DNA of 64,000 bases from Pseudomonas sp. TCU-HL1. GTDB lineage: Bacteria; Pseudomonadota; Gammaproteobacteria; Pseudomonadales; Pseudomonadaceae. Made by a program: the position numbers and the translations under genes. Below the pieces are notes generated by a model. The model was not told the origin of the DNA and ran no database searches. It saw only the letters and a list, made by a program, of their open reading frames with translations. How positions within the stretch are numbered: position 1 is the stretch's first letter; each line of letters starts with the position of its first letter. Below, piece after piece: positions 50,550 to 57,944 of the stretch. The stretch is taken from contig NZ_CP015992.1 in the NCBI RefSeq assembly GCF_001708505.1, forward strand, positions 2,976,001-3,040,000, read 5' to 3'.

Positions 50550-51722
50550 TCAGGCACCCGGTTGCGGAGCCGGGGCCGCATTGGGCAGGGCGACGCTCTT
50601 GGGCCAGAGCAGCCAGATCTGACCTTGTTGCTTCATGTTGCCGGCCAGTTCGCCGGCCTCGGCCCCGGTGCCCCAGAACAGGTCGGCGCGTACCTCGCCG
50701 GCGATGGCGCCGCCAGTGTCCTGCGCGGCGACCGGGCGGGTCACCGGACTGCCGTCGGGGCGGGTGGTAGAGAGCCAGAGCAGGCTGCCCAGGGGGATCA
50801 CCTTGCGGTCGATGGCGACGCTGTAGCCGGCGGTAAGCGGCACATTGAGGGAGCCGCGTGGACCTTCGTTGCTGTCCGGGTTGAGGCCGAAGAAGACAAA
50901 GCTGGGGTTGCTGGCCAGCAGTTCCGGCACCCGCTGTGGGTTGGCGGTCGCCCAGTCGCGGATTGCGCCCATGCTGACTTCTTCCTGCTTCAGCTGGCCC
51001 TGTTCCACCAGCCAGCGGCCCACCGGGCGGTAAGGGTGGCCGTTCTGGTCGGCGTAGCCGATGCGCAATTGGCGCCCGCTCTCCAGCTGGATGCGGCCGG
51101 AGCCCTGTATCTGCAGGAATTGCAGGTCCATGGGGTTGGTCAGCCAGGCCAGAACCGGGGCTTTGACGCCCTGGCTGCGGATGGTGGCGGCATCGTCGTA
51201 GGGCTTCAGCACGCGGCCTTCCAGGCGGCCGCGCAGGCGCTTGCCTTTGAGTTCCGGATAGAGGCTGTCCAGGGCGACCACGATCATGTCCTCGGGAATG
51301 CCGTAGACCGGGATCGGCGCCTGCTCGCTGCGCTCCAGGCTGCCGGCGTAGACCGGCTCGTAGTAGCCCGTGATCAGGCCCTGGGGGCTATTGCGCGCGC
51401 TGCGCAGGCTGTAGACCTCCAGCTGCGCCTTGAGCCAGGCTCGAATGGCGTTCGGGTCTTGCGGAACCTGGGTGGCGCTGGCGCAGGTGGCGGCCCAGAT
51501 CGGGTCCTTGGCCAGGCGGGCGCATGCCGAGCGCCAGGCATTGAAGCCGGCGAGCAGGTCGGCGTCACCGGTGACAGGCAATTCTTCCCAGGTGGCCTTG
51601 GAATAGGTGTCGACCTTGGGCGGTTCGGGCTTGCTGGGTTCCTTGTCGCAACCGGCGGCCAGGGCAAGCAGGGCAGCGACGCCGAGCGCCAGCCGGCCAC
51701 GGCGGAAGAGAGGGGCAATCAC
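50550..51722 (-). CDS. mltA: Membrane-bound lytic transglycosylase MltA
   Basis: The 390-aa lipoprotein has a lipobox LALAAGC (signal to about residue 24), the MltA barrel (GLITGYYEPVYAGSLERSEQ; LAWLTNPMDLQFLQIQGSGR) and the C-terminal 3D domain with catalytic-type Asp (GSLLWLSTTRPDGSPVTRPV, AAQDTGGAIAGEVRADLFWG). It cleaves peptidoglycan glycan strands, leaving 1,6-anhydromuramic ends, at the outer membrane. I chose the GTG at 51722, with AGGAAA upstream and a normal signal peptide; the frame is open to 51776. Confidence 0.88.
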   Translation of the reverse strand: MIAPLFRRGRLALGVAALLALAAGCDKEPSKPEPPKVDTYSKATWEELPVTGDADLLAGFNAWRSACARLAKDPIWAATCASATQVPQDPNAIRAWLKAQLEVYSLRSARNSPQGLITGYYEPVYAGSLERSEQAPIPVYGIPEDMIVVALDSLYPELKGKRLRGRLEGRVLKPYDDAATIRSQGVKAPVLAWLTNPMDLQFLQIQGSGRIQLESGRQLRIGYADQNGHPYRPVGRWLVEQGQLKQEEVSMGAIRDWATANPQRVPELLASNPSFVFFGLNPDSNEGPRGSLNVPLTAGYSVAIDRKVIPLGSLLWLSTTRPDGSPVTRPVAAQDTGGAIAGEVRADLFWGTGAEAGELAGNMKQQGQIWLLWPKSVALPNAAPAPQPGA

Positions 51723-51850
51723 GTCGTGAATTTCCTGGTGAGTGATCAGAAGGCGGCTAGCTTGGTGAATGGCCAATACGACGTCAAATCAATCAGACCG
51801 AAGCATTGATCCAAGCCACTGAAATCAAAAGGAAATATTCATCTAATAGG

Positions 51851-52075
51851 GTGCTCGCAGATTTTACAGAGGCTTTTGGTGTGACCCGTACCGTAAGAAA
51901 CTTCCGCAAGACCCTGGACGCCGTGGCCCTGAACAACGAAGCCGCGGCCGTGGCCGTGATGCGCGCGGCCGACCGCATTGGCGACGCCGCGCTGAAGGAA
52001 CAGCTGTTCAATGTGATCCAGCGGATGAACCAGGACGCCGCGGATCTGCGCGTGGTTCGCGATCACGTGTCCTGA
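51851..52075 (+). CDS. Small helical protein of unknown function
   Basis: About 74 aa from GTG at 51851 (a TTG at 51806 would add 15). The product is entirely helical in character: FTEAFGVTRTVRNFRKTLDA, EAAAVAVMRAADRIGDAALK, EQLFNVIQRMNQDAADLRVV. The first third is less GC-rich than its surroundings. It is divergent from mltA and ends 46 bases before the ilvA promoter. No family is recognised and the start is uncertain. Confidence 0.5.
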   Translation: MLADFTEAFGVTRTVRNFRKTLDAVALNNEAAAVAVMRAADRIGDAALKEQLFNVIQRMNQDAADLRVVRDHVS

Positions 52076-52121
52076 TCGGTTGCAAGAGGAGGTTTCTTCT
52101 TCGCTCGCATGAAATTGCTGC

Positions 52122-52151
52122 TTGACCTGAAGGTATTCGCCCCTCTAGATT
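52122..52151 (+). promoter_or_regulatory. Sigma-70-type promoter of the ilvA leader
   Basis: TTGACC (52122-52127) and TAGATT (52146-52151) are 18 bp apart. Transcription would start near 52158-52160, at or next to the leader-peptide ATG (52159). Confidence 0.65.
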
Positions 52152-52158
52152 GCCTGCC

Positions 52159-52224
52159 ATGACTCGATTCCCTTGGTTGTCCGGCCCCTCGATTATTACC
52201 GCCATTCCAGCAGTGGCGGGTTAG
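52159..52224 (+). CDS. ilvA leader peptide (21 aa, isoleucine-rich)
   Basis: The short frame encodes MTRFPWLSGPSIITAIPAVA plus a final Gly, then TAG. Two adjacent ATT codons (52192-52197) and a third at 52204 make translation sensitive to charged tRNA-Ile; Thr and Val codons are also present. No Shine-Dalgarno sequence precedes the ATG and the predicted transcription start coincides with it, so the mRNA may be leaderless. It is followed by the attenuator hairpin and ilvA. Confidence 0.78.
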   Translation: MTRFPWLSGPSIITAIPAVAG

Positions 52225-52265
52225 CCGACGACCAAACAGAAACCCGCCCTCGAGGCGGGTTTTTT
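52215..52265 (+). promoter_or_regulatory. Transcription attenuator of ilvA (antiterminator and terminator)
   Basis: The terminator is AAACCCGCC (52240-52248), loop CTCGA, GGCGGGTTT (52254-52262) and a T run to 52265. GGCGGGTT at 52215-52222, the end of the leader frame, is identical to the terminator's 3' arm and can pair with AACCCGCC instead. A ribosome stalled at the Ile codons would leave this copy free (read-through). A ribosome reaching the stop codon would cover it (termination). Confidence 0.85.
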
Positions 52266-52308
52266 CCTTCTGTCTCCTGGGCGCCAAACTCGAAACCAGG
52301 AGCCCAGC

Positions 52309-53889
52309 ATGACCACCTTCACCACCGGTGCCACCGATTCCCTCACCGAGCAGCCGCTGAACGAGCGCGAAGACCTGCTCAAGCACTACGTGCGCAAGAT
52401 CCTCGCCGCGCCGGTGTACGACGTCGCCATCGAGACGCCCCTGCAGCCCGCTCGCCAGCTCAGTGAGCGCCTGGGCAACCAGGTGCTGCTCAAGCGTGAA
52501 GACCTGCAGCCGGTCTACTCCTTCAAGATCCGTGGCGCCTACAACCGCGTGGTGCAACTGAGCGCAGAAGAGCGTGCCCGTGGCGTGATCGCCGCCTCGG
52601 CCGGGAACCATGCGCAGGGCCTGGCGCTGGCGGCGCGGGAGCTGGGTGTGAAGGCGACCATCGTGATGCCGCGCACCACGCCTGAGCTGAAAGTGCAGGG
52701 CGTGCGTTCCCGTGGCGGCAAGGTGGTGCTGCACGGTGATGCCTTCCCGGATGCTCTGGCCTACGCGCTGCAACTGGCCGACGAACAGGGTCTGACCTTC
52801 GTGCCGCCCTATGACGACCCGGATGTGATCGCCGGCCAGGGCACCGTGGCCATGGAAATCCTCCGCCAGCACGCCGGCCGCCTGGACGCCATCTTCGTGC
52901 CCGTAGGCGGCGGCAGCCTGATCGCCGGCATCGCCGCCTATGTGAAGTACCTGCGCCCAGAGGTGAAGGTGATCGGCGTCGAACCGGAGGATTCCAATTG
53001 CCTACAGGCCGCCCTGGCCGCTGGTGAACGCGTGGTGCTCAGCCAGGTGGGGCTGTTCGCCGACGGCGTGGCAGTGGCGCAGATCGGTGCCCACAACTTC
53101 GAGGTCTGCCGGCATTTCGTGGATGAGGTGCTGACGGTCAGCGCCGACGAGATCTGCGCGGCGATCAAGGACATCTACGACGACACCCGCTCCATCACCG
53201 AACCGGCCGGCGCCCTGGCAGTGGCCGGAATCAAGAGATACGTGGAACGCGAAGGCGTAAGCGAGCAGACCCTGGTGGCCATTGACTCCGGTGCCAACGT
53301 CAACTTCGACCGCCTGCGTCACGTGGCCGAGCGTGCTGAACTCGGGGAGAAGCGCGAGGCGATCATCGCGGTGACGCTGCCGGAGCGGCCCGGGTCGTTC
53401 AAGGCCTTCTGCGAGGCGCTGGGGCGGCGGCAGATCACCGAGTTCAACTACCGCTACAACTCGGGGGACGAGGCGCACATCTTCGTCGGCGTGCAGACCC
53501 ATCCGGTTTCCGATCCTCGCGCCGCGCTCGTGGCGAGTCTGCAGGACCAGGGCTTCCCGGTGCTCGACCTGACCGAGAACGAAGTGGCCAAGATGCATGT
53601 GCGCCATATGGTCGGTGGCCGCGCCGCGTACATCGGCGAAGAGCGGCTATTCCGCTTCGAGTTCCCCGAACGTCCAGGCGCGCTATTCAACTTCCTCAAC
53701 AAGCTGGGCGGGCGCTGGAACATCACCCTGTTCCACTACCGCAACCACGGCGCCGCTGACGGTCGGGTGCTGGCGGGGCTGCAAGTGCCGGAGGATGAGA
53801 ACCACCTGATCTTTGAAGCGCTGGACGAGATCGGTTACCCGTACTGGGAAGAGAGCGACAACCCGGCCTGCAAGCTGTTCCTGGGCTGA
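52309..53889 (+). CDS. ilvA: Threonine ammonia-lyase, biosynthetic (IlvA)
   Basis: The 526-aa PLP enzyme converts threonine to 2-oxobutyrate, the first step of isoleucine synthesis. The catalytic domain has the Schiff-base Lys73 in VYSFKIRGAYN, the SAGNHAQG loop and the phosphate-binding VPVGGGSLIAG. Two ACT-like regulatory domains follow from about residue 345 (REAIIAVTLPERPGSFKAFC; EERLFRFEFPERPGALFNFL), the two-domain long form sensitive to isoleucine. AGGAG lies 7 bases before the ATG. A 7-bp stem (CTCCTGG at 52274 with CCAGGAG at 52296) could mask this ribosome site. Expression is further set by the attenuator upstream. Confidence 0.93.
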   Translation: MTTFTTGATDSLTEQPLNEREDLLKHYVRKILAAPVYDVAIETPLQPARQLSERLGNQVLLKREDLQPVYSFKIRGAYNRVVQLSAEERARGVIAASAGNHAQGLALAARELGVKATIVMPRTTPELKVQGVRSRGGKVVLHGDAFPDALAYALQLADEQGLTFVPPYDDPDVIAGQGTVAMEILRQHAGRLDAIFVPVGGGSLIAGIAAYVKYLRPEVKVIGVEPEDSNCLQAALAAGERVVLSQVGLFADGVAVAQIGAHNFEVCRHFVDEVLTVSADEICAAIKDIYDDTRSITEPAGALAVAGIKRYVEREGVSEQTLVAIDSGANVNFDRLRHVAERAELGEKREAIIAVTLPERPGSFKAFCEALGRRQITEFNYRYNSGDEAHIFVGVQTHPVSDPRAALVASLQDQGFPVLDLTENEVAKMHVRHMVGGRAAYIGEERLFRFEFPERPGALFNFLNKLGGRWNITLFHYRNHGAADGRVLAGLQVPEDENHLIFEALDEIGYPYWEESDNPACKLFLG

Positions 53890-53901
53890 CTCGTCGCTGA
53901 C

Positions 53902-54002
53902 TTGTAGGGGCGATTTCAATCGCCAAGCGAACCGCAGGTTCGCCGTTCGACATCCGAAGGGGGCAGCTTTGCTGCCCTTGGCGAATGAATTCGCCCCTAC
54001 AA
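53902..54002. repeat. Palindromic intergenic repeat, family B (long copy, left of the decarboxylase)
   Basis: TTGTAGGGGCGA (53902-53913) and TCGCCCCTACAA (53991-54002) are perfect 12-bp ends. Inside are the B signature halves (TTTCAATCGCC and GGCGAATGAAT) and a nested hairpin GGGCAGC...GCTGCCC. An inverted copy lies at 55737. Confidence 0.8.
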
Positions 54003-54035
54003 ATTGGCCTCGTCAGACGATTCCGACAAAAGCGA

Positions 54036-54049
54036 TGTTAACGCTAACA
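54036..54049 (+). promoter_or_regulatory. GntR/LacI-family operator upstream of the decarboxylase
   Basis: TGTTAACGCTAACA has perfect 5-bp arms (TGTTA/TAACA) around ACGC, the layout of GntR-type LacI-family sites (TGTTA-N4-TAACA). ATGTTA recurs at 54055, 20 bp later. It is 53 bases upstream of the decarboxylase ATG; a LacI-family gene lies just downstream of that gene. Confidence 0.68.
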
Positions 54050-54102
54050 ATCTGATGTTAGAGTGCGCTCCATTCGTTGACCGATCCTTTGGAGGACTGC
54101 CC

Positions 54103-55713
54103 ATGTTGACTTGTGGAGAGCTGCTGGTTGAGCTGCTGGAAGGCTTTGGCGTGGATACCGTGTTCGGTATCCCTGGTGTGCACACGGTGGAGCTGTATCG
54201 TGGCCTGCCCAATACCGACATCCGCCATGTGACCCCGCGCCACGAGCAGGGCGCAGGCTTCATGGCGGATGGTTACGCCCGTGTCTCCGGCAAACCGGGC
54301 GTGTGCTTCATCATCACTGGCCCGGGCATGACCAACATCACCACCGCCATGGGCCAGGCCTACGCCGATTCCATTCCCATGCTGGTGATCTCCAGCGTCA
54401 ACAACACCGAGCAACTGGGCATGGGCGGCGGCCGCCTGCACGAGCTGCCGTCCCAGCGTAACCTGGTGTCCGGCGTTGCCGCCTTCAGCCATACCCTGAT
54501 GCGCCCCGACGAACTGCCGGACGTGCTGACCCGTGCGTTCGCCGTGTTCAATGGCGCGCGTCCGCGCCCGGTACACATCGAGATTCCGATCGACGTGATC
54601 ACCGCACCCGCCGACCATGTGCGCCGCAAGCTGGGTGCGCTGCCGAGCCGCCCCGGCCCTTGCCTGGACAGCATCCAGCGCGCCGCCGAGATGCTCAAAG
54701 GGGCCAAGCGCCCGCTGGTGCTGCTGGGTGGCGGTTGTGCCGATGCCGGCGCCGAAGCCCAGCGCCTGGTCGAAGCGCTGGATGCACCGACCGCCTACAC
54801 CATCAATGCCAAGGGCGTGCTGCCCAAGGGGCACCCGCTGGCGCTGGGCTGCAACCAGGCCTGGGTGCCGGTGCGCCAGATGGTGCTGGAGTCGGACGTG
54901 GTGCTGGCCATCGGCACCGAGCTGGGCGAGACCGACTATGACGTGGTGTTCGACGGCAACTTCCGTATCGAGAGCCAGCTGATCCGCGTCGACATCGACG
55001 CCGAGCAGCTGAACCGTAACTACCCGGCCGATATCGCCATCCTCAGCGACTCTCGCAAGGCCATGGCCGCCCTGGCCGATGCGCTGGGCGCGGGGGCTGC
55101 CTTCAGTGCCGACAGCGCGGGCTCGCAGCGTGCGGCCAAGGTGCGTGACGAACTGGACGCCCAGTGGCCGGAAACCTGGAACGGCCAGCGCAAGGTCCTG
55201 GAAACCCTGCAGCAGACCCTGCCGGACCTGATCGTGGCGGGCGACTCCACCCAGCCGGTGTATTCCGGCAACCACCTGTTCGAGGCCACCCGTCCGCGCA
55301 GCTGGTTCAACTCCGCCACCGGTTACGGCACCCTCGGCTACGGCCTGCCGGCGGCTGTCGGCGCCAAGCTGGCCGCTCCCGAGCGTCCGGTGATCGCGCT
55401 GATCGGCGACGGCGGCATCCAGTTCACCCTGCCGGAACTGGCTTCGGCGGTGGAAGCGGGCGCACCGATCATCGTGCTGCTGTGGAACAACAGCGGTTAC
55501 GGCGAGATCAAGCGCTACATGAAGAACCGCGACATCCCCACCATCGGTGTCGACATCTACACCCCTGACTTCCAGGGCCTGGCCCGCGCCTTTGGCTGCA
55601 ACGCCGAGAAGGCCGAGAGCCTGGAACACCTGGCCGAGCTGCTGAAGACCGCCGCCAACGCCGACCGCCCGACCGTGATCGAGGTGTGGGAGCACGCGGA
55701 GTTCCTGGCCTGA
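54103..55713 (+). CDS. ThDP-dependent 2-oxo acid decarboxylase, AruI-like (5-guanidino-2-oxopentanoate decarboxylase)
   Basis: The 536-aa enzyme has the three domains of the acetolactate synthase/decarboxylase superfamily: the PYR domain with catalytic Glu48 (RHEQGAGFMADGYARVSGKP), a central domain, and the PP domain with the ThDP motif starting GDGG (Asp436) and ending in LLWNNSGYGEIKRYM. The N-terminus MLTCGELLVELLEGFGVDTV and FGIPGVHTVELYRGLPN resembles AruI of the arginine transaminase pathway, as I remember it. GGAGG precedes the ATG at 54103. The usual partner aruH is absent. A different 2-oxo acid is possible. It is flanked on both sides by family B repeats. Confidence 0.75.
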   Translation: MLTCGELLVELLEGFGVDTVFGIPGVHTVELYRGLPNTDIRHVTPRHEQGAGFMADGYARVSGKPGVCFIITGPGMTNITTAMGQAYADSIPMLVISSVNNTEQLGMGGGRLHELPSQRNLVSGVAAFSHTLMRPDELPDVLTRAFAVFNGARPRPVHIEIPIDVITAPADHVRRKLGALPSRPGPCLDSIQRAAEMLKGAKRPLVLLGGGCADAGAEAQRLVEALDAPTAYTINAKGVLPKGHPLALGCNQAWVPVRQMVLESDVVLAIGTELGETDYDVVFDGNFRIESQLIRVDIDAEQLNRNYPADIAILSDSRKAMAALADALGAGAAFSADSAGSQRAAKVRDELDAQWPETWNGQRKVLETLQQTLPDLIVAGDSTQPVYSGNHLFEATRPRSWFNSATGYGTLGYGLPAAVGAKLAAPERPVIALIGDGGIQFTLPELASAVEAGAPIIVLLWNNSGYGEIKRYMKNRDIPTIGVDIYTPDFQGLARAFGCNAEKAESLEHLAELLKTAANADRPTVIEVWEHAEFLA

Positions 55714-55736
55714 TTCAGGCGAGGCTTCCGTTTGCC

Positions 55737-55834
55737 TGTAGGGGCGAATTCATTCGCCAAGGGCAGCGTCGCTGCCCTCATCGAGGTAGCAGGGCGAGCC
55801 TGCGGCCCGCTTGGCGATTGAAATCGCCCCTACA
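55737..55834. repeat. Palindromic intergenic repeat, family B (long copy, right of the decarboxylase)
   Basis: TGTAGGGGCGA and TCGCCCCTACA form the ends. The inner signatures occur in the opposite order (GAATTCATTCGCC left, GGCGATTGAAATC right) to the copy at 53902, so the two copies are inverted relative to each other around the decarboxylase gene. Confidence 0.8.
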
Positions 55835-55900
55835 AATTCGTGCTCCATGGGGTGCCGTTGAGGATAATGCGCCTCCCTGAACGCGGCGCCAGAGGCCAGG

Positions 55901-56926
55901 ATGTCGACCAAGAGCAAACCCACCCTGCACGATGTCGCCCAATTGGCCGGGGTGTCCGGCATGACGGTGTCGCGGGCGCTCTCCAAGCCGGACATGGTGT
56001 CCGAGCGGACCCGGCAGAAGATCGAGCAGGCGGTTCGCGAACTGGGTTACGTGCCCAACCTGGCCGCCAGCCAACTGGTGACGCGTCGCAGCGGCATTAT
56101 TGGTGCGTTGATCACCACCATCACCAACCCTATCCTCGCCACCACCATCGAAGTGCTCCAGCAAGGCCTGGCGCGGGCCGGTTATCACCTGCTGATCGCT
56201 GAAACCCGATTCTCCCAGGAGGAAGAGGGCAAACTGCTGCGCGCCTTCCTCGGCCGCCAGCTGGATGGCCTGATCCTCGCCTACGGTTATCACTCGCCGG
56301 AAACCCTGGACCTGCTGCAGTCCACGGACATCCCCCTGATCGAACTCTGGGACCTGCCCGAGGGCGAAACGCCTCGCACGCCCGTGGGGCAGGTGGTGGG
56401 GTTCTCCAACTGGGCGGCGGGCGCGGCGGCGGGGCGTCATCTGGTGGAGTGCGGCTATCGCAAACCGGCGTTCTTCGGTTACGACGACGAGCGCGAGAAC
56501 CTGCGCTTCGCCGGCTTCCGTCAGGCCGTGCAGGACGGCCTTGGCGTCGAACCCTTGCGGCGGAATACGTCACCCGTGCCGCATATCGATGACGGCGTGG
56601 ATGTGATCCAGCGCTTCGCCCGTGGCGAGATCGAGTGCGATGGCGCCTTCTTCACCAACGACATGCCGGCCATCGGCGCGCTCTTCACCTGCCAGCGCCT
56701 GGGTATCCGGGTGCCGGACGAACTCGGTATCTGCGGTTTCGGTGACCTGCCCATCGCCCGCGTGGCCACGCCTTCACTCACCAGCGTACGGATTCCCGCC
56801 GAGCAAGTGGCCAACGCCACGGTGGACCTGCTCTGCCGCCGCATCGCGGGTGAAGAAAAGTGGGACGCGCTGGTGGATGTGGGCAGCGAGCTGGTGGCGC
56901 GGGAGTCGACCGCGCTGCGGCGCTGA
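55901..56926 (+). CDS. LacI-family regulator, GntR-like
   Basis: The 341-aa repressor has an N-terminal LacI HTH (TLHDVAQLAGVSGMTVSRAL) with a hinge helix (YVPNLAASQLV), followed by a periplasmic-binding-protein-like sensor (SGIIGALITTITNPILATTI, QLDGLILAYGYHSPETLDLL, ECDGAFFTNDMPAIGALFTC). The recognition helix MTVSRAL and the general pattern resemble E. coli GntR, and a matching TGTTA-N4-TAACA operator lies before the decarboxylase gene. I infer repression of that gene, released by a sugar-acid-like or guanidino metabolite. AGAGG precedes the ATG. Confidence 0.85.
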   Translation: MSTKSKPTLHDVAQLAGVSGMTVSRALSKPDMVSERTRQKIEQAVRELGYVPNLAASQLVTRRSGIIGALITTITNPILATTIEVLQQGLARAGYHLLIAETRFSQEEEGKLLRAFLGRQLDGLILAYGYHSPETLDLLQSTDIPLIELWDLPEGETPRTPVGQVVGFSNWAAGAAAGRHLVECGYRKPAFFGYDDERENLRFAGFRQAVQDGLGVEPLRRNTSPVPHIDDGVDVIQRFARGEIECDGAFFTNDMPAIGALFTCQRLGIRVPDELGICGFGDLPIARVATPSLTSVRIPAEQVANATVDLLCRRIAGEEKWDALVDVGSELVARESTALRR

Positions 56927-56947
56927 CTTGGCTTTTCTGTGGGGGCG

Positions 56948-57832
56948 TCAGCGCAGTAACCACTGCGCAAACGCCCGGACCTTCGCATCCCGGCAACCCT
57001 CCGGCACCACCAGGTAGTAGTCGCCGCACTCCAGCGGCTCCTGGCTTGCGATCACCAGTCTCCCGGCTTCCACTTCCGGCGCCACGAAGTAGCGTGGCAG
57101 CACCGTGATGCCGAGGCCGTGCAGGGCGGCGTCGAGGACGAACTGGAAATGCTCCAGGCGCTGGCCGGGCAGGGCATCGATTTCCTTGGGCGAGAGGCCG
57201 GCGCTCTGCAGCCAGATCTGGGTGGAGGACTTGCCCTGATCCGCGAGCGCGCTGTGGTGGAGCAGGGGGTAGCGCAGGATGTCGCGCCGTTCGATTACCG
57301 GGCCATGGCGCTCCAGCAGCTCCGAGGTGCAGACCGCAACCATCTCGCCGCCCATCAGCAGATGGGCTTCGAACCCCGGCCAGTTGCCGTCGCCGAAAAG
57401 AACGGCCAGGTCGAAGCCTTCCAGCTGTTCATAGAGACGGTGCAGGTCATTCATCACCTGCAGTTCGATCTCGGGGTGCAACTGCCCGTAGGCCTTCAGT
57501 CTCGGTAGCAGCCAGCGGGTGGTCAGGGAGGGTTCCGCGCCGATGCGCAGTCGCCCCGAGTGCCGGGCGCTGGTGCGCTGGGTAGCGGCTTCCAACTGAT
57601 CCAGCAGAGGGCTGATCTCTTCCACGTAGCGACGGCCGTCTTCAGTCAGCAGCAAGCGCTGGCGAACTTTCTCCACCAAGGGGCGGCCGAGCATTTCTTC
57701 GAGGTTCTTGATCTGCCGGCTGACAGCACCCTGGGTCAGGCTGAGTTCCTCCGCTGCGCGGGTGACACTCATGTGCCGGGCGAAGGCGGCGAAGCAGGTG
57801 AGGGAGATCATGCTGGGCAGGTGTCGGCGCAT
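56948..57832 (-). CDS. LysR-family transcriptional regulator
   Basis: The 294-aa regulator has the N-terminal LysR HTH (SLTCFAAFARHMSVTRAAEE, LSLTQGAVSRQIKNLEEMLG) and the C-terminal substrate-binding domain with GRLRIGAEPSLTTRWLLPRL and a GcvA-like ending (HGLGITVLPRYF, VRAFAQWLL). It is divergent from the class II aldolase gene across 112 bp containing a LysR-type dyad, the classic arrangement for a target gene. The inducer is unknown. Confidence 0.88.
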   Translation of the reverse strand: MRRHLPSMISLTCFAAFARHMSVTRAAEELSLTQGAVSRQIKNLEEMLGRPLVEKVRQRLLLTEDGRRYVEEISPLLDQLEAATQRTSARHSGRLRIGAEPSLTTRWLLPRLKAYGQLHPEIELQVMNDLHRLYEQLEGFDLAVLFGDGNWPGFEAHLLMGGEMVAVCTSELLERHGPVIERRDILRYPLLHHSALADQGKSSTQIWLQSAGLSPKEIDALPGQRLEHFQFVLDAALHGLGITVLPRYFVAPEVEAGRLVIASQEPLECGDYYLVVPEGCRDAKVRAFAQWLLR

Positions 57833-57837
57833 GGTGG

Positions 57838-57858
57838 TTCATTACGAAATGGAATGAA
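57838..57858 (+). promoter_or_regulatory. LysR-type dyad between LysR gene and aldolase
   Basis: TTCATT and AATGAA are perfect inverted arms separated by 9 bases (ACGAAATGG), which satisfies the T-N11-A rule for LysR sites. It begins 6 bases before the LysR start and 107 before the aldolase ATG. Confidence 0.55.
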
Positions 57859-57944
57859 TTGCGGGAGGATAAATCGATATCCCCGGGCCAACAAGCGGAC
57901 CTAGTCTGCCCGCCTCGACAACCACATCGCCTGCGGGAGACCCG

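Noticed and set aside
53902..55834. Insertion sequence around the decarboxylase
   Set aside because: There are inverted repeats on both sides, but no transposase and no visible target duplication, so I report only repeats.
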